DNA of 64,000 nucleotides, from positions 682,001 through 746,000 of the forward strand of contig NZ_CP044125.1 in NCBI RefSeq assembly GCF_016864575.1, in the 5' to 3' direction. The translations under genes were made by a program, and so were the position numbers. Below, piece by piece: positions 1 to 6,829 of the stretch (within the stretch, counting starts at the first letter, position 1; the number at the start of each line of letters is the position of its first letter). The stretch comes from Rhizobium sp. BG4 (GTDB taxonomy: Bacteria > Pseudomonadota > Alphaproteobacteria > Rhizobiales > Rhizobiaceae). Below the pieces are notes generated by a model. It did no database searches. It worked only from the letters and a program-made list of their open reading frames with translations, and was not told the origin of the DNA.

Positions 1-265
1 CGATCCCACCCGCGATCCCCGACATCGCCCCGCCGATCAGCCCCTCGAGCGGCTTCATCCCCGCCGAAAGCGCGATATCGGCCAGACGGTTGCCAAGCGA
101 GCGCAACACGTCATCAAGCCCCTTGCCGCCGCTGACGGCGCTCCTCAAAGCGCCGCTCAGCGCCGACCCGAAGGAGCGCGACCGTCCCTCCAGATCCTCC
201 AGCGCCCGGCGCAGTTCATCGGCCTGCCCCGCCATCTCGGCGAGCCCGGTGTCATCGTCTTCCAT
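1..265 (-). CDS. GTA tail tape measure protein (gp11-like), N-terminal part only
   Basis: The first 88 codons of a protein that runs off the left edge of the window. The visible part starts MEDDDTGLAEMAGQADELRR and continues as a helical, alanine/glycine-rich segment (SFGSALSGALRSAVSGGKGL, then a repeated GAMSG/GIAGG pattern). This is typical of the short tape measure proteins of GTA-type particles, which set tail length and occupy the tail tube. The start ATG at 265 has a good AGGAG seven bases upstream. It is the last visible gene of the minus-strand head-tail cluster and follows the tail chaperone frames, as in R. capsulatus GTA, but a serine hydrolase gene intervenes. The assignment rests on position and composition. 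The rest of the gene is not in the window. Confidence 0.72.
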   Translation of the reverse strand, partial: MEDDDTGLAEMAGQADELRRALEDLEGRSRSFGSALSGALRSAVSGGKGLDDVLRSLGNRLADIALSAGMKPLEGLIGGAMSGIAGGI

Positions 266-290
266 CGATGTCTCCTGAATGTGTGGGCCG

Positions 291-1352
291 TCAGCCCTTG
301 TCCGGCATTGCCGAAAGCGCCAGCCGCAGGATCTCTCCCATCCTGACATGGCTGACGCCCGGACCGACCCTGAGCGCCGTCGCCGACCGGTGGACGACGA
401 CGAGATCGAGATCCGGCAGCACGATCAGATACTGGCCGCCCCAGCCGCTGGCGTAAAACATCGGCACATGCACGGCCATGGCATCGTCAGGCGCATTCGC
501 CTGCGTGATCCACCACAGCAGGCCGTAAGCCCGCCCCTCGCCAACCGCCGAATGCGGGCGCACGCTGTCGCGCACCCAGCTCTGCGGCACCAGCTGCGTT
601 GCGCCCCAGCGTCCGTGCCTGAGATAGAGAAGCCCGACCCGCGCCAGATCGCGCGCCGACAGCTGGATCTTGTAGACCGGATGCATGGATTCCGGCCCAT
701 GCTGAAACCAGCCGTCGCCGGCAACGCAATCCTGCATCCTGAGCGGCCGGGCCACGCGCGACGCCAGCGCATCCAGCACGGTCTCGCCGGTCGCCCGCTC
801 GACGATCGTGCCAAGCACGTTGAAATCCCAGTTGTTGTAGAACCAGTGTTCCCCCGGCGGATGGCTGCCCCTGTCAGGCCTGCCATTCGCCGTATCGTAA
901 ACCGACGGCAGATAGACGCCGGAGCGCGCCCGCAGCAGATCCATCACCGTCGCGCTGCGCTCGCCTGCCGTGAGCGGCGTCATGTCGTCGATGTTGAAAT
1001 CGGCCAGCGTCTGCAGCGGATCGATCCGCCCCGCGGCGATCAGCATGCCGTAGAGCACATTGACCAGGCTCTTGCGCACCGAAGCGATGCTCGACTTCAA
1101 GGCGATATCGCCCCAGCGGTAGATCATGCGTCCGCCCTGGACGATCATGAACGCGCTGCTCTCGCCCTTTTCCAGTTCGGCGGAAAGCGTCGCCAGCCGC
1201 GCCTCGGTCCAGCCGAACAGCGAAGCCGGCCGCTCGTCCCAGTCACCGAAGGGAAGACGACCATTCCCTTCGCAAACATGTTGTCCGACTGCGCCATCGC
1301 CGCTCCGAATCCCGGTGCCGAGCATAGCACGGGCAGAGATCACCTCACCCAT
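291..1352 (-). CDS. Serine hydrolase (beta-lactamase / class C-like family), apparent N-terminal frameshift
   Basis: A 353-residue open frame with the motifs of the beta-lactamase/D-Ala-D-Ala carboxypeptidase-like serine hydrolases: SVRK at residues 91-94 (SxxK nucleophile and base), YNN at 172-174 (YxN) and a C-terminal SGWGG in place of KTG/HTG. No signal peptide is visible, so the protein is probably cytoplasmic and its substrate is unknown. The first ~35 residues of this frame look non-native. In the next frame an ATG at 1297, with GGAG in front, encodes MAQSDNMFAKGMVVFP. That would join smoothly to FGDWDERPASLFGWTE if one C were added to the CCC run read from 1251-1253 on the minus strand. 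The gene sits between the GTA tail chaperone and tape measure genes, so it is cargo rather than a structural gene. Confidence 0.78.
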   Translation of the reverse strand: MGEVISARAMLGTGIRSGDGAVGQHVCEGNGRLPFGDWDERPASLFGWTEARLATLSAELEKGESSAFMIVQGGRMIYRWGDIALKSSIASVRKSLVNVLYGMLIAAGRIDPLQTLADFNIDDMTPLTAGERSATVMDLLRARSGVYLPSVYDTANGRPDRGSHPPGEHWFYNNWDFNVLGTIVERATGETVLDALASRVARPLRMQDCVAGDGWFQHGPESMHPVYKIQLSARDLARVGLLYLRHGRWGATQLVPQSWVRDSVRPHSAVGEGRAYGLLWWITQANAPDDAMAVHVPMFYASGWGGQYLIVLPDLDLVVVHRSATALRVGPGVSHVRMGEILRLALSAMPDKG

Positions 1353-1545
1353 CCGGAAACCGCGCCATCATCTCGCTCAGCCCCGCTCGCGACAGAACCG
1401 GTGCGCGCGGCGCCAGCCCGCCGGCGGCGGCATGCAGCTCCACCGGCGTCATCGCCCAGAATGTCTCGGGAGGAAGCCGCAGCAGGCAGAGGCCGGTATG
1501 CAGCGCTCCGGTCCATGGGAACGGGCCGGGGCGCCCGGCCCCTAT
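1345..1545 (-). CDS. GTA gp10.1-like tail assembly chaperone (rcc01693 family), no canonical start codon
   Basis: A short frame that overlaps the gp10 stop codon and encodes GPFPWTGALHTGLCLLRLPP, then ETFWAMTPVELHAAAGG and a C-terminal SEMMARFPDG. The FPW ... LRLPPExFWxMTPxEL pattern is diagnostic of the small rcc01693-type protein of GTA clusters, thought to be the second tail chaperone. No ATG, GTG or TTG occurs in this frame ahead of the conserved part. Only ATA at 1545-1543 and ATT at 1605-1603 are available. It lies in the -1 frame relative to gp10, and a run read G-GAA-AAG occurs in gp10 at 1584-1578, so it may be made as a -1 frameshift extension of gp10, like the G-GT chaperones of lambda-like phages. 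The start given here (ATA) is only a placeholder. Confidence 0.62.
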   Translation of the reverse strand: MGAGRPGPFPWTGALHTGLCLLRLPPETFWAMTPVELHAAAGGLAPRAPVLSRAGLSEMMARFPDG

Positions 1546-1919
1546 GCCTGCTGCGGCTCCAGAGGGCGGAGGGAGGTCTTTTCCGCCCCTGAAGGGTCCG
1601 CGAATGTCGCCATCAGGAGGTCGCCGACGATACCGGCGAAACCGGCAATGCCGCCCTCGACGCTGGCTTCGGCGACATCCTGGTCCGAATAGAGATTGCC
1701 GCCGCCGCGCAGCCCGGCGCCGATGATGCGGATCATGTCGCCCGCCTTCAGCCGCCCGGCCGAAAAGCGCCCGGCAAGATCGGTCAGGTCATCGGCGGCA
1801 AATGCGGTCTCGAGCTCGGCCAGCGCCCCGAGCGTCAGGCACAGAATGCGCCTTTCGCCATCGACGACCGCCTCGATCTCGCCGCGCCTGCGGTTCGCCC
1901 TCGCCCCCGCGCCGCCCAT
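1542..1919 (-). CDS. GTA gp10-like tail assembly chaperone
   Basis: A 125-residue protein with the signature of the GTA gp10 family: an N-terminal ANRRRGEIEAVVDGERR, then CLTLGALAELETAFAADDL and DMIRIIGAGLRGGG. The family acts with the tape measure protein during tail assembly and is not part of the mature particle. Its ATG overlaps the stop codon of the major tail gene as TGATG (1917-1921), so the two are probably translationally coupled. After about residue 105 the sequence loses family character (SGAEKTSLRPLEPQQA). This tail overlaps the upstream part of the gp10.1 frame and contains the candidate slippery site. Confidence 0.85.
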   Translation of the reverse strand: MGGAGARANRRRGEIEAVVDGERRILCLTLGALAELETAFAADDLTDLAGRFSAGRLKAGDMIRIIGAGLRGGGNLYSDQDVAEASVEGGIAGFAGIVGDLLMATFADPSGAEKTSLRPLEPQQA

Positions 1920-2341
1920 CAGAGCGCCCCGAAGCTGAGTTCATCGAAGCTAAGCGCACCGGCCGATTCCAGCGCCAGCTCGAACGTCACCTCGCCGTCA
2001 TGCTCGCCGGAATATTCCAGCGCCGTCACCTGGAAGGGACCGCTCACCGTGCCGAAATCCGGCACCGCGATCAGCCAGCTGAGGATCGCCCCGTTGAAGA
2101 ACGCCGCTCTCACCAGCCCGTCCGAAGCCGCATCCTTGAAGATGCCCGCCCCCGAAACCGAAGCCCGCTGCACGCCTGCGCCGCCCAGCAACTCCCGCCA
2201 GCGCCCGGCGCTCTCCGCATCGGTGATATCCACCGTCTCCGCATTGAAGGCGAGCCGCTTCGACCTGAGCCCCGCCACCGTCTCGAACGCCGCCCCGTTA
2301 TGGACCTTCAACAGCAGATCCTTACCCTTCTGCGCCACCAT
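1919..2341 (-). CDS. GTA/phage major tail protein (gp9-like, TP901-1 family)
   Basis: A 140-residue tail tube protein. It begins MVAQKGKDLLLKVHNGAAFE and contains the family block ITDAESAGRWRELLGGAGVQ followed by a beta-rich C-terminal half with FELALESAGALSF. TP901-1/GTA gp9 proteins form the stacked hexameric rings of the tail tube. The start ATG at 2341 is preceded by AGGAGG at good spacing. Its stop overlaps the gp10 start. In standard GTA order gp8 would lie directly upstream. Here 390 bp of repeat-rich DNA and an opposing MFS gene are inserted, so gp9 and downstream genes may need their own promoter or read-through. Confidence 0.88.
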   Translation of the reverse strand: MVAQKGKDLLLKVHNGAAFETVAGLRSKRLAFNAETVDITDAESAGRWRELLGGAGVQRASVSGAGIFKDAASDGLVRAAFFNGAILSWLIAVPDFGTVSGPFQVTALEYSGEHDGEVTFELALESAGALSFDELSFGAL

Positions 2342-2380
2342 GTTTTTGCCCTCCTGAAACCCCGACCGCCACTCAATCCA

Positions 2381-2447
2381 CCCTCATTCCTGTGCCCGTC
2401 ACAGGAATCCAGCCGCCGCGCGTCTGCGCGGCGAGAGGAGTCCTTGT
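2381..2447. repeat. Partial copy of dispersed palindromic repeat (CTCATTCCTGTG type)
   Basis: A shortened copy of an element that recurs at 15206, 25531 and 58568. It reads CCCTCATTCCTGTGCCCGTC then CACAGGAATCCAGC and a small GC hairpin (CCGCGCGTCTGCGCGG). Together with the adjacent RIME-like palindrome it fills the 390-bp gap between the major tail gene and the MFS transporter gene. Confidence 0.7.
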
Positions 2448-2479
2448 CCCTAAGTGATCGCGGGGCGCCTCACCCGGAG

Positions 2480-2596
2480 CCCCCTCATCCGCCCTTCGGG
2501 CACCTTCTCCCGAGGGGAGAAGGGAAGACCGGAGCCCACCGCGAGTCCCCTTCTCCCCAGCGGGGAGAAGGTGGCGGCAGCCGGATGAGGGGGCCA
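2480..2596. repeat. RIME-type intergenic palindrome
   Basis: A long hyphenated palindrome starting CCCCTCATCCGCCCTTCGGG and ending with the inverse complement CCGGATGAGGGGGCC, with inner CTTCTCCC/GGGAGAAG arms. This is the structure of the Rhizobium-specific intergenic mosaic elements. Similar copies lie at 5371, 10494, 15050, 41625 and 58268. The remainder of the gap 2342-2731 holds a partial copy of a second repeat and a C-rich stretch without coding signal. Confidence 0.85.
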
Positions 2597-2731
2597 CGGG
2601 CGACACCTTCTCGATAGGGAGCGAAAGGACATGCAACCCCTAAACTCACGCCCCAGGCACCCACCTTCCCCCACCCCACCAAACCTGCTAAGCCACCCGC
2701 ATTTCCAGCACCCAAAACACTTCCGGCACCA

Positions 2732-3943
2732 ATGCCCAAACTCCCGCTCCGCTCGGCGCAGACGATCGCCGTCCTCGCCGTCACCCAGCTGATCGGCTGG
2801 GGCACGACCTTCGACATGCTCGGCGTCATGGGCCGCGTCATCGCGCCCGATCTTGATATCGCCAACGAGATCGCATTTGCCGGGCTCACCCTGATGATGG
2901 TCGTCAGCGCGCTTGCGGGTCCGGCAACCGGCCGCTGGCTGGCGCGCTATGGTGCTGCCCGCGTGCTCGCCGCCTCGTCGATCTGCTTTGCCATCGGCCT
3001 CCTGCTGCTCGCCGCCGCAAACGGCATCGTTCTCTATGCCGCCGCCTGGACCGTCATCGGCCTTGCCGGCGCGCTCGGGCTTTCGGCGCCCGCCTATACC
3101 GCCGTCGTCGAGCGCGAGGGCCTGAACGGCAAGCGCATCATCGCCATCCTCATGCTGTTCACCGGCCTGTCGGCCACGATCTTCTGGCCGATCCTGACGG
3201 AGCTGACGCATGCCTATGGCTGGCGCATCACCTTCGTCATTTCGGCCGCGCTCCATATTCTGATCTGCCTGCCGCTGCATCTCTTCGCGCTGCCGAAGCC
3301 CGCCGCCGAACACACGCAGGGTGCCGCCGCCGAGACGCCGCCGATCCATCTCACCGAAGAGCAGCGCCGCAAGGCCTTCCTGCTGCTCGCCATCTCCACG
3401 ACGCTCTGCACCTTCATCAGCTTCGGCCTGTCGCCGTCGCTGATCGAGGTCTTCCATCAGGCCGGCGCCTCGCCGGCGCTCGCCCTGCAGCTCGGCTCGG
3501 CGCGCGGCATCATCGCGATTTCCGCCCGCGGGCTCGACATGCTCCTCGGCAAGCGCGGCAACCCGATCCTGACATCGATCACCGGCATCGCCCTGATGGC
3601 CGCAAGCTTCCTGCTGATGCTACTGGCGCCGGGCTCCACACCCGTCCTCGTCGCCTTCATCCTGATGTACGGCTTCGGCACCGGCGTGCTGACCGTCGCC
3701 CGGGCGCTATTGCCGCTCACCTTCTTCTCGGCGAAGGAATACGGCCTGCAGTCGGCCCGCCTCTCGACCCCGCAGAACCTTGCGAACGCCGTCGCACCCG
3801 TAGTCTTCACCGCCACGCTCGATCGCGGCGGAACGGGGCTGACGATCGGCATCTGCCTCGTGCTCGCTGCCATCGCCCTCATCCTGATCTTCCGCCTTGC
3901 CGCCATGGTCAGGCAGGCTGAGCCGGTTCCGTCACTGCCCTGA
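2732..3943 (+). CDS. MFS transporter inserted head-on in the GTA cluster
   Basis: A 403-residue membrane protein with about twelve hydrophobic segments in two halves, split by a charged loop near residues 195-215 (PKPAAEHTQGAAAETPPI). Short basic loops such as GRWLARYGAAR after helix 2 fit the major facilitator fold. It probably exports or imports a small solute. The substrate cannot be read from the sequence. It is the only clear plus-strand gene of normal length within the minus-strand head-tail cluster, placed between the gp9 and gp8 genes. Its 3' end overlaps the gp8 3' end by 35 bp. The ATG at 2732 has no strong ribosome binding site. It is best seen as acquired cargo that does not break any structural gene. 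Confidence 0.85.
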   Translation: MPKLPLRSAQTIAVLAVTQLIGWGTTFDMLGVMGRVIAPDLDIANEIAFAGLTLMMVVSALAGPATGRWLARYGAARVLAASSICFAIGLLLLAAANGIVLYAAAWTVIGLAGALGLSAPAYTAVVEREGLNGKRIIAILMLFTGLSATIFWPILTELTHAYGWRITFVISAALHILICLPLHLFALPKPAAEHTQGAAAETPPIHLTEEQRRKAFLLLAISTTLCTFISFGLSPSLIEVFHQAGASPALALQLGSARGIIAISARGLDMLLGKRGNPILTSITGIALMAASFLLMLLAPGSTPVLVAFILMYGFGTGVLTVARALLPLTFFSAKEYGLQSARLSTPQNLANAVAPVVFTATLDRGGTGLTIGICLVLAAIALILIFRLAAMVRQAEPVPSLP

Positions 3944-4319
3944 AGCGCATCTCGGCCACATGCATCTTCGTCTTCGCCTCCCGCCGCGAGCGCGTCAGCC
4001 TGTGCTGCAGCGTCACCAGATGATGCCCGGCAATCGATAGCGCGACGCCATCGAGCAAGCCCGCAACGATCCCCGCGATCTCGCCCGCCACCCTGCGTCC
4101 GCCATCCTCGACACAGATCTCCAGCGAAAACAGGTGCTCCTCCCCAGCCTCGCCTGAAATCACCGCCCCGCTCGTCATCTCGCCGATGACGATGCACGGC
4201 ATCTTCCTGCCCGCGATCAACCGGTCGCGCACCCCATCGGCGCCGATCAGCGCCAAAAGCCCGGCATCGCCGGAAAGCCGCGCATGAACAGCCGTCAAAA
4301 GCTCATTTGCCGCGCTCAT
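3909..4319 (-). CDS. GTA gp8-like tail terminator (DUF3168 family)
   Basis: A 136-residue protein beginning MSAANELLTAVHARLSGDAG and carrying the DUF3168 pattern: an N-terminal helix ending LLALIGADGVRDRL, a core strand PCIVIGEMTS, FSLEICVEDGG, and the C-terminal MRFRAVTEP. DUF3168 proteins correspond to the tail terminator that caps the tail tube and docks it to the head. The ATG at 4319 has GGAGG nine bases upstream and is better than an in-frame ATG 20 codons earlier. It overlaps the small open frame at 4303-4404 by 17 bp. Its 3' end overlaps the convergent MFS gene. Confidence 0.85.
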   Translation of the reverse strand: MSAANELLTAVHARLSGDAGLLALIGADGVRDRLIAGRKMPCIVIGEMTSGAVISGEAGEEHLFSLEICVEDGGRRVAGEIAGIVAGLLDGVALSIAGHHLVTLQHRLTRSRREAKTKMHVAEMRFRAVTEPAQPA

Positions 4320-4404
4320 CCGCAGCCTCCTTCCGCCGCTCCTCCAAAACCCGGGAAAGAAAGGCCGCGAGATCGCCAAGCGTCACCGCCAGAACCGCCG
4401 TCAT
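4303..4404 (-). CDS. Small protein between gp7 and gp8, 33 residues
   Basis: A short frame encoding MTAVLAVTLGDLAAFLSRVL followed by EERRKEAADERGK. Its ATG overlaps the gp7 stop in an ATGA arrangement (4401-4404) and its end overlaps the gp8 start by 17 bp, the signature of translational coupling inside a phage operon. The product would be one hydrophobic/amphipathic helix with a charged tail. No such gene is described between gp7 and gp8 in the classic R. capsulatus GTA as far as I know. It could be a genuine small structural or assembly protein, or merely a coupling frame that delivers ribosomes to gp8. Confidence 0.5.
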   Translation of the reverse strand: MTAVLAVTLGDLAAFLSRVLEERRKEAADERGK

Positions 4405-4736
4405 CGACCCTCCTCCGCGCAGAGGCAGACGAGATAGCGCCCGCCCTCATCGGGATCCCGCAGGCTGCGGATCACGAAAACCCGCTCCCCCTTGCGCAGC
4501 CGCATGCCGCTCCTGATGTCGGTGCGAAACCGCACCCATACCCGGTGCGTCAGCGTGACGATCTCAGACCCCGCCTGCTCCTCACCGGTCTCACCGACTG
4601 GCTCGATCCGCGCCCAAAGCGAAGCTACCGCTTCGAACGAGACACTCGCCCCGCCCTGCCCATCCGCCAGCTCGACCGGCCGCTCCAGCACCAGCCGCGC
4701 GCTCAGCGCACCGGCATCGAGAACCACCGCCCGCAT
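4401..4736 (-). CDS. GTA gp7-like head-tail stopper / head closure protein
   Basis: A 111-residue beta-rich protein with the pattern of the SPP1 gp16-type head closure family: FEAVASLWARIEPVG, then TLTHRVWVRFRTDIRSGMR and GERVFVIRSLRDPDEGGRYL with a C-terminal CLCAEEGR. Such proteins close the portal after packaging and join head to tail. The ATG overlaps the gp6 stop codon as TGATG at 4734-4738, indicating coupled translation. Confidence 0.85.
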   Translation of the reverse strand: MRAVVLDAGALSARLVLERPVELADGQGGASVSFEAVASLWARIEPVGETGEEQAGSEIVTLTHRVWVRFRTDIRSGMRLRKGERVFVIRSLRDPDEGGRYLVCLCAEEGR

Positions 4737-5305
4737 CAGAGCCGCCTCATCAGGAAGGGCGCAATCAGCCGGTCATAACCGTCAGGAATATCCGCCGGCT
4801 GATCGGCCGTTGCGACGGCACCGCGAAACCCAAACATCTGCGCCACATGCATCAGCATCGCCCGTTTCAGCACATCCGGCACCTCGGCCCCGCTCTCGCC
4901 GAACCCCGCCGAAAAATCGATCTCGATCCCGTTGATGGCGCGCGCCACACCCTCGCCCCGCTTCAACAGCAACCGCGCCGGCCGGGCCTGACGATCGAGC
5001 ACATGCCCCTCCACCGGCCAGGAAACCTCCTCGCCAGCGGCATCGTAAAGCGTCACGCTTTCAATCGCTTGCACCGGCCCCCTGGCAATCTGAATCACCC
5101 CGTCTTCAGGAACTGAATCAAGATAAAGCCGCCATGTCTGCGTCATCAGGCAAAGCCCGCTCACCCGCTCCAGATGCTCCCGCGCCACCGAGATCAGCGA
5201 GGCAAGCAGCCCATCCTCCTCCCCTCCATCCAACCGCAAATGCGCCTTCACCTCCCCAAGCGTCAGCGCCTCCACCGAGGGCGGAGTGATCAATGCATAG
5301 GTCAT
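4736..5305 (-). CDS. GTA gp6-like head-tail connector/adaptor
   Basis: A 189-residue protein starting MTYALITPPSVEALTLGEVK. The N-terminal pattern (LGEVKAHLRLDGGEEDGLLA, then a helix with EHLERVSGLCLMTQTW) is that of the phage gp6-like adaptor family. The C-terminal half carries the typical IEIDFSAGFG and HVAQMFGFRG segments. It binds the portal and forms the adaptor ring. The ATG at 5305 has an AAGGAA ribosome binding site. The open frame extends further upstream, but only because it reads through a RIME palindrome. The gap to the capsid gene holds that palindrome and a heptamer repeat. Confidence 0.86.
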   Translation of the reverse strand: MTYALITPPSVEALTLGEVKAHLRLDGGEEDGLLASLISVAREHLERVSGLCLMTQTWRLYLDSVPEDGVIQIARGPVQAIESVTLYDAAGEEVSWPVEGHVLDRQARPARLLLKRGEGVARAINGIEIDFSAGFGESGAEVPDVLKRAMLMHVAQMFGFRGAVATADQPADIPDGYDRLIAPFLMRRL

Positions 5306-5370
5306 CGGAAATTCCTTTTTGAAAGACGGTGGGTGGAGGTGGGAAACACAAGTCGGCATCCTCACCTGCA

Positions 5371-5490
5371 GCCCCCTCATCCGACCCTTCGGGCCACCTT
5401 CTCCCCGCTGGGGAGAAGGGAAGTCGGAGGGTACGGCAAAGTCCCTTCTCCCCTCGGGAGAAGGTGCCCGGCAGGGCGGATGAGGGGGCC
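5371..5490. repeat. RIME-type intergenic palindrome
   Basis: Starts GCCCCCTCATCCGACCCTTC and ends GGCGGATGAGGGGGCC, with inner CTTCTCCCC/GGGGAGAAGG arms. It lies between the capsid and gp6 genes. It could attenuate or stabilise the GTA transcript because the folded hairpin lies in the operon message. Confidence 0.85.
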
Positions 5491-5512
5491 ACACCCACCA
5501 AGCCGAACCGAC

Positions 5513-5561
5513 TATTCGCTATTCGCTACTCACTATTCGCTACAAACTACCCCCTACTCAC
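5513..5561. repeat. Heptamer tandem repeat (TATTCGC)
   Basis: Seven consecutive heptads in one register: TATTCGC, TATTCGC, TACTCAC, TATTCGC, TACAAAC, TACCCCC, TACTCAC. Three are exact. It lies just downstream of the capsid stop codon. The inverse complement GCGAATA recurs as a tandem array at 7445. Confidence 0.75.
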
Positions 5562-5566
5562 CCACC

Positions 5567-6820
5567 TCAACTCACCCCAAACTTCACCACCTTGATCGCC
5601 TCGAAATTCTGCACCCCACCGCCGACCCTCTTGGTCGTGTAGAACAGCACGTACGGCTTCGCCGAATACGGATCCCGCAACACCCGCACCCCGGTGCGAT
5701 CCACCACCAGATACCCCGCCCGGAAATCCCCGAAGGCGATCGACAGCGAACCGGCGGCAATATCCGGCATGTCCTCGGCCTCGGCGACCGGGAAGCCCAT
5801 CAGCGTTGCCGCCTGGCCTGCCGCTGCCGGCGGCTGCCAGATGTAGCGGCCGTCGGCATCCTTCAGCTTGCGCACCGCCGCCTGCGTCTTCCGGTTCATG
5901 ACGAAATTGGCGTTGCGGCGGTATCCGGCCTTCAGCGCGTAGATGGCGTCGACCAGCACGTCGGACGCGCCGCTCGCGGCAAAGGCGCCGGCCGCCCCGG
6001 TCGGGATATAGCCGAGATTGCCCCAGCTCCAGCTGCTTTCGGCCACCGCGCTATAGGCGAGGAACCCCTTCGGCTTGTTCGTCCCGTCGCCGGAGACGAA
6101 GGCCGTGCCCTCCTGCTCGGCAAAGACGGTATCGACCTCGCCCGAGATCCAGGCCTCGATATCGACGGCGGCATCGTCGAGCAGCGCCTGCGTCGCCGCC
6201 GGCATCGCATAGAGTTCCATGGTCGGAAAGGTCAGTTCGGCGAGCTGGGCATTGCCGGTCTGCGGCCGCGCCGCCGTCTCGGCCACCCAGCCGGAGGCCA
6301 TGCCCGAGGTCGAGAACGGCTTCTTCAGCACCGCGCCGGACACCTGCCGCACGGTCGCCAGCGACCGGATCGGCGAGACGACGGAAAGACGCCGCCCGAT
6401 CTCGGTATCCGTCTCCGGCGGCACCAGATAGCCGCCGTCGGCCCCTGTCCCCACCGACATCGCCTTCGCCTCGATCTCGCGCAGCCCCGCCTCATCGCCG
6501 CGGCGGATATAGTTTTCGAAGGCCGCCTTGTGCTCGGCGGTGTCAGGTCCGCCGGCGCCCGAACGCCCCAGCGGCGGACGCGCCTTCTTCAGCACCAGCT
6601 GGTCGAGCAGTTTCTTCTGCTCGTCCATGGCGCGGTTGATGCGGTCCATCTTGTCGCGCGTCACGACATCGTCGGAAAACTTCGCCTCGATCTCGCCGAG
6701 GCGCCGGTCGTTGGTCTCCTTGAAGGCCTCGAAGGCCTCCATGAAGTCGTCGAAGGCAGCCGTCATCGTCTCCGGCACCGCCTTGATCTCAGGTGCCGTC
6801 TTCGCAGTCATGTCGCTCAT
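5567..6820 (-). CDS. GTA/phage major capsid protein (gp5-like, HK97 fold)
   Basis: A 417-residue HK97-type capsid protein. Residues ~15-85 form the coiled-coil scaffolding (delta) domain, ending near KKARPPLGRSGAGGP where the prohead protease would cut. The HK97 core follows with SVGTGADGGYLVPPETDTEI, SPIRSLATVRQVSG, and the C-terminal GDFRAGYLVVDRTGVRVLRD and TTKRVGGGVQNFEAIKVVKF. It assembles the icosahedral head. The protease gene lies ten bases upstream, the usual pairing. The gene is intact and full length. Confidence 0.93.
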   Translation of the reverse strand: MSDMTAKTAPEIKAVPETMTAAFDDFMEAFEAFKETNDRRLGEIEAKFSDDVVTRDKMDRINRAMDEQKKLLDQLVLKKARPPLGRSGAGGPDTAEHKAAFENYIRRGDEAGLREIEAKAMSVGTGADGGYLVPPETDTEIGRRLSVVSPIRSLATVRQVSGAVLKKPFSTSGMASGWVAETAARPQTGNAQLAELTFPTMELYAMPAATQALLDDAAVDIEAWISGEVDTVFAEQEGTAFVSGDGTNKPKGFLAYSAVAESSWSWGNLGYIPTGAAGAFAASGASDVLVDAIYALKAGYRRNANFVMNRKTQAAVRKLKDADGRYIWQPPAAAGQAATLMGFPVAEAEDMPDIAAGSLSIAFGDFRAGYLVVDRTGVRVLRDPYSAKPYVLFYTTKRVGGGVQNFEAIKVVKFGVS

Positions 6821-6829
6821 ATGTCGATC

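Noticed and set aside
279..1592. A 437-codon plus-strand open frame
   Set aside because: It is antisense to the serine hydrolase and gp10.1 frames and is mostly Arg/His/Pro without domain pattern.
2450..3457. A 335-codon minus-strand open frame across the MFS gene
   Set aside because: It overlaps both a RIME element and a clear transporter gene, and its product is low-complexity.
5371..5494. N-terminal extension of the gp6-like protein
   Set aside because: The extra 63 codons are translated RIME palindrome; the ATG at 5305 has a proper ribosome binding site.
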